The notes beneath the pieces were generated by a model. It saw nothing but the letters and a program-made list of their open reading frames with translations. It was not told the DNA's origin and made no database searches. The translations under genes and the position numbers were made by a program. Positions 32,056-42,742 of a stretch of 64,000 nucleotides of DNA are shown here, piece after piece. The stretch lies in contig NC_073693.1 of NCBI RefSeq assembly GCF_029784155.1, positions 150,538,843 to 150,602,842 on the forward strand, given 5' to 3'. This DNA is from Uranotaenia lowii (Eukaryota; Arthropoda; Insecta; Diptera; Culicidae). The number at the start of each line of letters is the position of its first letter. The stretch's first letter is position 1.

Positions 32056-35000
32056 TACACAGTATTAAATAACCTTGTACACTTACATGTTTTAAGCTGC
32101 AAATAATTGGAACAAGTTATTTCTACTAAATTTACATGACTTTACACGTAATGTATAATCCCGAAAAGAGAAAAATTCCATTGTGAATTTACATGACCAT
32201 AACAATGAAACCGTTCTTGCTCATTATTCCTGTTTAGTTTTTGAATCATTATTTTATCAAATTCTAGCCACCAGCATCATAACAAAGCATGACAATGATG
32301 AATTTTTTTTAATGTTTATGGTTACTCGAAATCCGCGAGCTCCAAATTTGTAACAACATTTTCTTTGTGCATCAAATCGAACTTGCTGCTTACCGGTCGG
32401 CCGTTCGGTGTTTGATTGTGAAACGATCCTGCTATAAGGGTATATACGGGCGCCAGTATTGGCGAAAAATTGGCCTCAGCCATAACCTCAAACTTTCATG
32501 AGCTGACGGCCTCACCAGTGATGCTAGGCGCGTTACTAAAATCAGTATTTGTTTTTTTTAAACTAATTATAATATTTCTGAATTGATTAAATTTTTTAAC
32601 AATCACAACTAATCGTTTGAATTCATTACGGGGCGTCTCTAATAAAATTGATGAAGATAAGCCATCTTCCGCTAATGAATTTTCAAGGTGAATTTAAAAC
32701 ATTTGAAATATATTTTCATGTACTGCTCGGTAAAGTAAAAAGAGTTGTTTCCAACTTCTTAACGAATGCAAAATCATTCACTGTTACAAAAAAAAGTAAA
32801 TTAATAAAAGCCACGTTGATGTTGACTATGAAAATAATAGCCTGCATGCTCTGATTATTTATAATATTTTCACATAATTCACTACATCGTTTAAGTGTGC
32901 GATACAGACAGTTGTTATTCAGTTCAGATAAATGTTGCGTTTAATTTCATATTCTAATAGAAATCTAGGGGAAAGTTGCAAATTCTCAGTACTCATAAAA
33001 ACGTTTTTCAATAAAAATTCAATTTAAAATATAATCATTTTCCAAATGTCAATGCACTTGGCAGCCCTGACCACCCAAAAAAATCAAAACACGAGCATCT
33101 GTGTGTCGCTTTTCCACAGGGCGAATTTGTCGATATTAGTACCGCAAAATCGCGTTTATCGTGCGCCCTTCTCAAAAATTGATTCTGTTCTCCCATGGTT
33201 TGAGGTTAGGGCTGAGGCCTCCTGCTAAGGTGGTGTTCGTGTAAAACTGTCAATATATCCTAATAGGGTGTATCTGAATTTTCGTGTTAGTTTCGTTGAT
33301 ACTTTTTTGGATGGATGGTGTTGAAAACAAATTTTATTACTTTTCAAAAAAGGCAGCACTAGGTTTATTTAGAATGTTTTCTTGTTATATCATATTTGTT
33401 ATTTGCTCGTTGTACATTGAAATGCGCTTTGCAAAATGATGAAATGTGAGGTGATGAAACTTGTCATTTGTTTGTATGAATATTTAAAAAACAATCAGAA
33501 CGATTCACTCGTCTAAAAATTTACAAGTCTTATTTTTTTTTTAATTTACAAGTCAATAATAAAGATAAATAAAAGCATTATTGCATTATTGGGCTGAAAA
33601 AAATTGAGAATATTGATGACTTTTTTCAGTAGAATTTTATTCAAACCAAAAGTGTAACTACGGTTTGTGCCATTTATTTTTTGTTGTAAGATTTCATTTC
33701 CTCCGTATCGGCTAGAGTTATTTTTACAGGTAAAAAATAATTAGAATTCGGGACAACATGTGAACTGTACCTTAGATAAAAATTAATTTTTTATCCAATA
33801 AAGTCTATAAATATCTATCGAGTAATATACTATTCCTAAGTTTAATTTTTTCCAAAAAACAATCAAAGAAAAATTTTGTTGTGAACACTGTTTAAAGGAT
33901 TTCACTTTTTTTATATTTATAAATATTGACAAACAATAAGACACACCCTGTGCGCGACTGAAACGTGTTTGATTCCAAACAATTTTTTTTTTAGGTTTTA
34001 TTTTTGACACTTTACCATCATTATGGCATTCGTGTCTAGATTCCAAACAATGTTTCAAGCAAAAGTCATGTAAAATTAAAACAAATTTACTGGAATGAGG
34101 AAACGCATGATTTTTTTTCAGGGCTGCGTTATAGTATACAACATATCTAACCGAATTTTACATGAAATCAAATTTTACATGAAATGTAAAGCTCAGTATT
34201 TTTTTCTGTGTATTTTTAAGTTTGAAGTTTAAAAATTTTGATAGTTTTTCTCCACAAAAAAGTCAACTAGGGCATAGTAAAATTTATGTTCTTTCTTGAA
34301 TACTTCCAATTATTATTTCATTTTCAAAAACAAATAAAAATCTAAGTTCATTATTAATTTTATAACTTTTTAACCTGCACAGAAAAAAATACTGAGCTTT
34401 ACATTTCATGTAAAATTTGATTTCATGTAAAATTCGGTTATATAAGTTGTATACTATAACGCAGCCCTGAAAAAAAATCATGCGTTTCCTCATTCCAGTA
34501 AATTTGTTTTAATTTTACATGACTTTTGCTTGAAACATTGTTTGGAATCAAACACGTTTCAGTCGCGCACAGGGTGTGTCTTATTGTTTGTCAATATTTA
34601 TAAATATAAAAAAAGTGAAATCCTTTAAACAGTGTTCACAACAAAATTTTTCTTTGATTGTTTTTTGGAAAAAATTAAACTTAGGAATAGTATATTACTC
34701 GATAGATATTTATAGACTTTATTGGATAAAAAATTAATTTTTATCTAAGGTACAGTTCACATGTTGTCCCGAATTCTAATTATTTTTTACCTGTAAAAAT
34801 AACTCTAGCCGATACGGAGGAAATGAAATCTTACAACAAAAAATAAATGGCACAAACCGTAGTTACACTTTTGGTTTGAATAAAATTCTACTGAAAAAAG
34901 TCATCAATATTCTCAATTTTTTTCAGCCCAATAATGCAATAATGCTTTTATTTATCTTTATTATTGACTTGTAAATTAAAAAAAAAATAAGGCTTGTAAA

Positions 35001-35635
35001 GTTTTAGACGAGTGAATCGTTCTGATTGTTTTTTAAATATTCATACAAACAAATGACAAGTTTCATCACCTCACATTTCATCATTTTGCAAAGCGCATTT
35101 CAATGTACAACGAGCAAATAACAAATATGATATAACAAGAAAACATTCTAAATAAACCTAGTGCTGCCTTTTTTGAAAAGTAATAAAATTTGTTTTCAAC
35201 ACCATCCATCCAAAAATGTATCAACGAAACTAACACGAAAATTCAGATACACCCTATAGCAGGATCGTTTCACAATCAAACACCGAACGGCCGACCGGTA
35301 AGCAGCAAGTTCGATTTGATGCACAAAGAAAATGTTGTTACAAATTTGGAGCTCGCGGATTTCGAGTAACCATAAACATTAAAAAAAATTCATCATTGTC
35401 ATGCTTTGTTATGATGCTGGTGGCTAGAATTTGATAAAATAATGATTCAAAAACTAAACAGGAATAATGAGCAAGAACGGTTTCATTGTTATGGTCATGT
35501 AAATTCACAATGGAATTTTTCTCTTTTCGGGATTATACATTACGTGTAAAGTCATGTAAATTTAGTAGAAATAACTTGTTCCAATTATTTGCAGCTTAAA
35601 ACATGTAAGTGTACAAGGTTATTTAATACTGTGTA
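32056..35635. mobile_element. Foldback-type element: 3.6-kb palindrome with about 1.26-1.33-kb arms
   Basis: The arm at 34378-35635 is the reverse complement of 32056-34212 once an 824-bp extra block (about 32437-33260) in the left arm is ignored. Termini read TACACAGTATTAAATAACC in both. Sampled stretches differ at only about 1-2 positions per 100. A 165-bp non-palindromic spacer (about 34213-34377) separates the arms. No open frame of note. Structure is as in Foldback elements, or a DNA transposon whose long inverted repeats make up almost the whole unit. No clear target duplication was found, partly because another element sits at its right edge. Confidence 0.8.
32437..33260. mobile_element. 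Insertion present in only one foldback arm (about 824 bp)
   Basis: The right arm reads straight through GATCCTGCTATAGGGTGTAT. In the left arm that junction is split between CTATA and ATAGGGTGTAT. Inside the extra block, GGCCTCAGCCATAACCTCAA near 32471 is inverted as TTGAGGTTAGGGCTGAGGCC near 33200, a terminal-inverted-repeat-like pair. It is most simply an element inserted after the palindrome formed. Confidence 0.7.
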
Positions 35636-35638
35636 CGT

Positions 35639-36416
35639 TAGACTGCCCCAAATTTGTATGGGAAATTCAAAACCTGTGAAATGTTATGCGCTGCAGGCTA
35701 AAATTGATCCTAGGCCTAGTACAAGATCTCATGCCAAATTTGGGCCAGATCGGATCACGGGAAGGGGTCGCTCAACGAGCCTGAAGTTTGTATGGGATTT
35801 TGAGACATTTTGTTCGGGAGAAACATGAAAAACCAGTTTTTCATCAATAACTTTGGTTCCCGTAGGCCGATTTCTTTCAAAAACGAGTTTTCTCAAAGCC
35901 TAAACTATGAAAAACATTTCATCCGAAGACTGCATATCGATAAGAGTTAAGACAAAAAAGTTATTAGGCTTCCAAAATGGGCTAACTTTTTTAAGGATGG
36001 TATTCATCACAGTAAATGAGTCGGGGCGGTCGAACTTATTGACGCCTCATTAGCAGTGATGAATACCACCGTAAAAAAAGTTAGCCCATTTTGGAAGTCC
36101 AATAACTTTTTTGTCTTAACTCTTATCGATATGCAGTTTTCGGATGAAATGTTTTTCATAACTTAGGCTTTAAGAAAACTCGTTTTTGAAAGAAATCGGC
36201 CGACGGAAACCAAAGTTATTGATGAAAAACTGGTTTTTCATGTTTCTCCCAAACAAAATGTCTCAAAATCCCATACAAACTTCAGGCTCGTTGAGCGACC
36301 CCTTCCCGTGATCCGATCTGGCCCAAATTTGGCATGAGATCTTGTACTAGGCCTAGGATCAATTTTAGCCTGCAGCGCATAACTTTTTCAAAAGTCGGGT
36401 CATTTGGGGCACTCTA
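35639..36416. mobile_element. Palindromic hAT-type MITE (778 bp)
   Basis: Ends TAGACTGCCCCAAAT and (inverse) TAGAGTGCCCCAAAT are flanked by identical 8-mers GTGTACGT at 35631-35638 and 36417-36424. Each half is the near-perfect inverse of the other, with arms of about 350 bp. One example is TAACTTTGGTTCCCGTAGGC and its inverse near 36200. The centre is near 36030. The left duplication overlaps the end of the 3.6-kb foldback, so this element arrived after it. Confidence 0.88.
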
Positions 36417-36424
36417 GTGTACGT

Positions 36425-38619
36425 ACTCCTGTGTGCAGCGTGTAATTTCATGTTTATATGCTCCAAAAGTTAGAACGATACATAATGAATGAACTAGAAG
36501 CATTTTTGTGAGATTTAATTTTTTTTATATTTTTTAAGTTACAGGAGACTTTATCCTTAATTCAGGGTACCCTCTAACCCTAGGCACAAATCTATAGTAC
36601 AATCTGGAGATAGAAGGTCCGTTGATCTTTTTTCGCCATATTAGTTCTCATTTGTTTGTAAGAGAAATTTTAAAAGTTTGTCTACTACCCTAGAATTATT
36701 GCATTCTTTAAGGCGCAGTTTTTTAATTTTTAGATAAATACAGTATTTTTCAGGAAATTACTGGATGAACATTAGTTATTGGATCAATATTAAAAAAAAA
36801 TGTATTACCAATTATCACGATCCATTTTTTAGACTATAGGGATTGAAAATACCCATAACATACATTTTGGAAAACTTTTCCTTAAAAAAATTAAGAGTTT
36901 ATAATTGCCTTTTAAATATTGCATTTTAAAATTCTGTTGAACTTACTGTTTTCGGGAGAAGTAATCCGGCAGCAGATGATTCTGCTGCAACGTCGACGAA
37001 CCAAAACAATTTGTTTTGGTCAATTCGTCTATTGAGAACAATAGCAATTGATCATTGATGATTGCTGATGACAGCTTGTGATGATGTACACGGTACAAAT
37101 GTTAACATCATCACACTGTGGACCAATATAACTCAAACTGTGGTTAGCAGTTACACTGCAGTGTTGGCAGGCAGAAATGAGAAGAAGTATCAAAGTACTC
37201 CTTGAGAAATGAGTACTTTCCCGGTTAGGAAATATAAGAAGTGAAAAGTGACAATTGGCTATCGCTAATTAATAAAGTTGTATTCTAATGACCTAACAGA
37301 CGAAATATGAATAAAGATAACTCTATTCCACCACTGAAACCTGCGTTTTCAACAAATTCATATTAAAAAAATTCATGTGAAACATTTTAAAGTGATTATA
37401 AATGATCTTCAAACCACATTTGGCAAAATTTTTCAAAAAAACTTCAATAACTCGTTTTTTTTAAATTTGTTGAAATAAAAGCATTGCTGTTTTGTTTAAG
37501 TTGGCACATTTTTTTAGAACATTTGAAATTTGTAAGACGTTCCTGTTTCGAGATATAGCGAAGGAATCAAGTATCCCCAGGGATCGAGTATCCTTATCCT
37601 CCCCTAACGTTTACAGGAGTAATTTTGAACTTTAAGGATAATGTGAGAAAATTGAACATTTTGTACTGAAAAATTAACATAATTTAAATATACGAAATAT
37701 TCGAAAAATTAAAAGACCAGAAAACAAATTGTAGAAGACGGGAGATATTTCACTTTTTGTATTTTTGATTTTATTTTTCATATGAAAACTTACTTGATTT
37801 AGAGGTTTTATGCAATGATATTGTATGCAAGCTTTCGTACAATTTATTCCAATTTATTTGTTTTTAGCAATATTTTTTATTTCTTCTTCTTCTATACAGG
37901 AACTTACTTTGTCGTCATTTCTTTTTCATAATTGACCTCTTTGAGATACTCACTGACTGACTGCTTCAAAATAGCACAGTATTTTGTGATGGGTCTTAGT
38001 TTCAATTCGTGGAGGAAATTTGTGCTATTGGATACAAAAGCGGTTTTTTTTGGCTTTATATCACTTCAAGGCATAGCCGTAGGAACGGGGGGTGTTTTGG
38101 GAGTTAAACCCCCCTCCCCCATAAGGGTCCAAAAAATGTCAATTTTTTCAACAAAGTTTATCCAAATAAACTGGTTGATATGTTTCGATGAAAACAAACT
38201 ACTGTTCGAGTTTTATCTTCTTGATTTTAATTGATGATTTCCTAAATTAGCCTGAATATTGCCCAGATTTCGGGTTGTAAACTTTTAAATCGAATGCCTG
38301 GATTTTGCAAAATGATATAGCCCAGATTTTCCCAGCCCGGAATAGTGCTTCAGTGGAATCTGAATTCAGGAATATATGGAATATATGGATAGAAGGTTAG
38401 ATGAAATGAAAGATGGTTAAATGAGCAGGTAGAATTTATTTAGAAGCATTATCATCACATATCAAATTTTTGTTCCTGACGGGCCTACTATTATTGAAAT
38501 CCCTCATTAATATTTAAAAATAGAAAAAAAAACTTATCACTTTTAGGAATAATTTTCGAAAGTAATGATTTGAAATGAGTAACTATTAATATAAAAGAGC
38601 TTAAACCCGAATAATGAGA
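36425..38619. other. AT-rich stretch, no gene
   Basis: It includes the right part of the composite element to 37607. A CACACAGGAGTA-type block at 36425-36440 is the inverse of one near 31408. Open frames such as the plus-strand one at 37932-38234 show no domain. Confidence 0.4.
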
Positions 38620-39534
38620 TACCGTCAAACGGGGCATCATGCAAAAGCAGGGTTAGATGCAACATTTGCATACCACAACACTCATTCAATTTTTATTTCA
38701 ATATACTGTAATAAAGTTATCATTGAATGATAACAAATTGATGATGACATACTTTTTAACATCATGAAAAAAGTTTTCCAAAGTTTGTGATTGTCATAAA
38801 AAATTTAAAAAATCGAGCAAAAGATGTACAAATTTTGACATTTTTCGATGCCATAAAAAACTTTACTCAGTATAACGGATTGGCTTAATGATATCACCTA
38901 CAAACTTTATATTGCTTTCATTATACTATACCAACACCGTTGGTGTATAAATATTTCTCGGACAATCACCAAATATTTTTAAATAAATATTTTTACAATT
39001 AAGTTAGCTGTAGGGCTAAATGCAACAAAATGCAAATCGGAACTAAATCTCATAAATCGCGTTTCCATATGCTGGGAAATGATTGTTTTGCATTATGCGT
39101 TTGTTAACATTAAAATTTCATCCATTCTAAGATTTATTTTCATGATTTGAGCTAATAGAATATGTTGTAGTATTTTATACCCCTAAATGTATGCAGCAAG
39201 TTAACACTTTTGGCAGAAAAAATTAAAAATTTGATTCGCACAAAACCAAAAATTACTGCAATCCGTGCTTTATGCGTTATGACATCACAAATGTAGCAAA
39301 AGTTTTAAATTTTCAGACGTTTTTATTTGATTTTTATTTACTTACAGAGTTTGTTGCAACTTGCCCTTTTTTCTTAGTTTTCTGGTAAAACCAATAATTT
39401 ATCTGACTACTTCAGTTTGGTATCCCGTCATCCTTAAAACTTTTGATGTACAAGAGGTACGATTATCTGTAAGCATTAAGATTTTAGAAGCCATTGAAGT
39501 TGAAAATTGTTGCATGTTGCCCCAGTTGGCGATA
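38620..39534. mobile_element. TACCGT-ended MITE-like element, copy 2 (915 bp)
   Basis: Second copy of the element at 21842-22795, in the same orientation. It begins TACCGTCAAACGGGGCATC and ends with GTTGCCCCAGTTGGCGATA. Internal blocks such as CAGGGTTAGATGCAACATTT, CAACAC-GTTGGTGTA and TTGATGTACAAGAGGTA are shared. Scattered differences and small indels mark it as old. No coding capacity. Confidence 0.7.
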
Positions 39535-39599
39535 CTTTAAGTATCACTTTTTTCACTATTCTTTATGTATACATTTTTCATGCCAAAATGTTCTAGGAA

Positions 39600-40943
39600 T
39601 GTTCTAGGAAAAATTTGATCACCAAAACATCCCCTATGAGGCAGTTCTTCTTACGGACATGCTTCAAGGGCTCCATTAAAAAGTGGAACGAATAAAAATA
39701 GGTCAAAATGGAGCAGAAGACTACTCTACAGCTTTCAAGTCCAGCTGTAGAGAGCACTGGTAAAGTTCGACTTGTTCGCTATTGAGTTCAACCACTTGTC
39801 AGACGGTCGAGGAACGCATCGTATGAGGCCCGCAGGTGTTCTTGTGGTATTTTATCCCAGGCTGCCACGAGATGTCGCTTCAGGACCTCCACACCTTCAT
39901 GTTTCTTAAAACAGACTTCGGACTCCAACATACTTCAAACAGCGCAGTCCATAGCGTTCAGGTCTGGCGAACTCGCCGGCCAATCGGAGCTCGAAATGAA
40001 CCCTGGAAAATGTTGCGCAAACCAAAGTAGAGTTTTCTTCGCTTTGTGAGCCGGCGCCGAGTCCTGTTGGAAAACCCAATCCCTGGAACCAAAATGTCGA
40101 CGTGCCCAAGGTTCGACGATATTCTGTAGAACTAGTTCCCGATATGTATTTTGGTTGATCTTCACTCCTTCAGGGACAAAAACCAGCGGAGTCCGGCCAT
40201 CAGGGGTGATTCCGGCCTAAACCATGACCGATGCTGGTTTCTGTAGCCGGGTGGTCGTCAGCAAGTCGGCAGTGCTTCGTGATCTGTCTGGCAACCAAAC
40301 TCTGGCGTTCTGATTATTCACGAACTGCTGTACGGTGAAGAGTTTCTCGTCGGTACACACGATATTCTTCAATCTTCCTTCCGCGACCCTCTTCAGCAGC
40401 GCCTTCGCTCTTTTTACCCGTTCTTGTTTCTGCTTCACCGTAAGGTCTTGAACCTTTTGGATCTTCTCTGAAGTTTATCTTTCAGGATCCGACGAAGACT
40501 TCGATCCGATGTGTTGAGATCCTCTGCCAATTTAGTGGCACTACGACGAGGATTTCTCTTAAGGCGCTTCTTAACGATCTCCGCCATGGCAGGTGTCACC
40601 ACAGTAGGTCGGCGTCCTCCACCATACCGTTTTTTGGCAATTCCGGTCTCCAGGTATCTTTTAACTGTACGGTATACAAAACTTCTGCACACACTTATAT
40701 CGGACAGCTAACGAACTATGTCCTTCTGCCGCTTGCCAGAAAAGAACAAGGCAACCACAGCGCTACGTTTCTGTTCGAGATCCATTTTTCCGGATAACAC
40801 CTGATTACAAAAGTAACACTTACATCCAAGGATAGCTAAGGCTTAATGTAAACAAAGCGACGAAGGGTCGTTCAATACTGTTTCGTGTTCAACGAAATAA
40901 TTACTGTTGAAATAATGTAGCACTTCAATTGCCGGACCCTGTA
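39600..40943 (-). mobile_element. Decayed mariner-like transposon
   Basis: The right end has a terminal-repeat-like sequence; the minus strand reads ACAGGGTCCGGCAATTGAAG from 40942 downward. A broken transposase follows. The matching left end was not found, so the element is probably truncated near 39600-39780. Confidence 0.65.
39795..40785 (-). pseudogene. Mariner/Tc1-superfamily transposase pseudogene
   Basis: The frame starts at the ATG at 40785 (MDLEQKRSAVVALFFSGK), hits an in-frame TAG near 40710, and continues with a helix-turn-helix region (YLETGIAKKRYGGGRRPTV, then SATKLAEDLNTSDRSLRRIL). After a frameshift near 40438 come the first catalytic aspartate in CTDEKLFTV (about 40330), the second in FQQDSAPAHKA (about 40055) and SSPDLNAMDCAV near 39950. 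That is the order of a D,D37(D/E) catalytic domain. Further stops and shifts show it is dead. The spacing from the second D to SPDLN fits a DD37 group; I cannot tell D from E with certainty. Confidence 0.85.
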
Positions 40944-41327
40944 ATTTGAAATTTCATTGAATAGATGATATAAAAATTAATGAGAATAGTTGTGAATTAT
41001 TTTTTATATTATTTTTTATCTTGTCTTTTCAATGAAATTTCAAATCACACTGTTGGATTCATTTCTACATATTGTTGTAAGTTTCATGGCTAAGGAAGGA
41101 GGCATGTTTCTAATTTACCTGTCCAGATGGTTTTTTTTTCTATCTGACTGTGACATTTTTTCCAATGTTAACTCCAAAGTAGTAACAATATGTCAAGGCC
41201 AATGAAATCTTGGGAAAAACGACAAACCCCAGTTTTATAAACAGACTCCAAAACCAAAAGAAACCTACACTTCATTGGGACCAGTTTCCGGTTACTCGTA
41301 TTTGAGTTGAAAAAAAAAACCTATAGG

Positions 41328-41866
41328 TAGGGGAGAACTGTACAAAACGCACTAAAGGGGTAAAATGGCCGATGAGATTTAAAAAAAAATAACTTATGGT
41401 TTCGAATTATGATTTTCTAAATTTTTATAGTGGTTAACAAGGTTTTCATCATTTCTTAGGTGAAAATTTCATTGAAACGACTTTAGATTTTGGAAACAGA
41501 AGCACAGAAAATTTCCACCATTTATGAAATTTATTTACATGGCTTTCCAATATTTATCCGATTCGCTCGGTCCATGCCAACCGTTCTCCAACTTTTCGCA
41601 ACATTTCCACCAATTTTTACTTAAAACAATCATTTGGGGCCATAATTTAAATGCTGTTTTTTGCTGTCTCCCAAATTTTGATAAAAATGCATATTTAGTT
41701 ATAAAAAAGTTTTTCGAGTTCAAGGTTTTCGAGTTTATCCTTTTATTTCTTTAAAGTAAATCGTAAATCAGATCACTGCATCGTCGTAAGATTCAACTTG
41801 GTTATTTAGTTATTTTTAACGCTTTTAATAGCTTTTCAATGTTGTGTTCTCTACAGTTTTCCCCTA
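41328..41866. mobile_element. TAGGGGA-ended MITE-like element (539 bp)
   Basis: The left end TAGGGGAGAACTGTA and the inverse of the right end TAGGGGAAAACTGTA match at 14 of 15 positions. The interior is AT-rich with no coding. Terminal bases resemble the ends at 30400 and 37607. Confidence 0.65.
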
Positions 41867-42343
41867 CAAATTTCATCCGAGAACGCAAACAACCGAACAT
41901 CGAAGAAAAGCTGCTCCTGTCTGAAGGCAACAAGGAATCTGCAGAGGTGTGGCGGATGTAGGAAGGATGTGCTCCGGTCTAGGTTGACAATTCCTATAAT
42001 GGCCTGTTGATGAGTGTGCTTCTCTGTATCGAATTGCTATGTATGTACATAGCTAGTGGGAACATAAAACTTTCCCTCCGAGTCTACTCCTACTTCTGAT
42101 AGAGTAGGGTTTCAAAAAAGAAGAAAAATAAAAGTTCCGAGAGACACGGAAGCGTTTTAGAATGCAATGAATTTCAACTATTGTCAACAGGAAATTTAAT
42201 CAAAAGTAGAAAGCATGTCGGACATATTGATTTGCAACATGGAAAGGTTATGGCATTGAAGTTTGTTGAAGGTGATCGTTTTTAATTTGAAATGAGCCAG
42301 ATTTGCCGTTCGATTGATAATATTTTATTCCAACTTTATTCCT

Positions 42344-42742
42344 CGTTCTTTGTTCTTCGATCTTCGTTCTTCGTTCTTCGTTCTTCGTTCTTCGTTCTTC
42401 GTTCTTCGTTCTTCGTTCTTCGTTCTTCGTTCTTCGTTCTTCGTTCTTCGTTCTTCGTTCTTCGTTCTTCGTTCTTCGTTCTTCGTTCTTCGTTCTTCGT
42501 TCTTCGTTCTTCGTTCTTCGTTCTTCGTTCTTCGTTCTTCGTTCTTCGTTCTTCGTTCTTCGTTCTTCGTTCTTCGTTCTTCGTTCTTCGTTCTTCGTTC
42601 TTCGTTCTTCGTTCTTCGTTCTTCGTTCTTCGTTCTTCGTTCTTCGTTCTTCGTTCTTCGTTCTTCGTTCTTCGTTCTTCGTTCTTCGTTCTTCGTTCTT
42701 CGTTCTTCGTTCTTCGTTCTTCGTTCTTCGTTATTCGTTATT
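42344..42742 (+). repeat. GTTCTTC heptamer satellite (about 57 units)
   Basis: An almost perfect array of a 7-bp unit, with imperfect units at both edges (TTTGTTCTTCGATCTTC on the left, TTATTCGTTATTAG on the right). Because 7 is not a multiple of 3, each plus-strand frame encodes the same heptapeptide period (V-L-R-S-S-F-F) and none contains a stop. The long open frames across it are therefore artefacts of the repeat. Confidence 0.97.

Larger units (their letters stand above)
31312..37607. mobile_element. Composite region bounded by TAGGGGAG/GATACT-GATCCC inverted ends
   Basis: The left end reads AAGGGAGAATGGGGATACTT followed by GATCCC. The inverse of the right end reads TTAGGGGAGGATAAGGATAC then TCGATCCC. 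Together they look like terminal inverted repeats of about 27 bp around 6.3 kb. The interior holds a 3.58-kb foldback (32056-35635) and a 778-bp hAT-type element (35639-36416), presumably later insertions. No transposase is seen. Confidence 0.45.
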
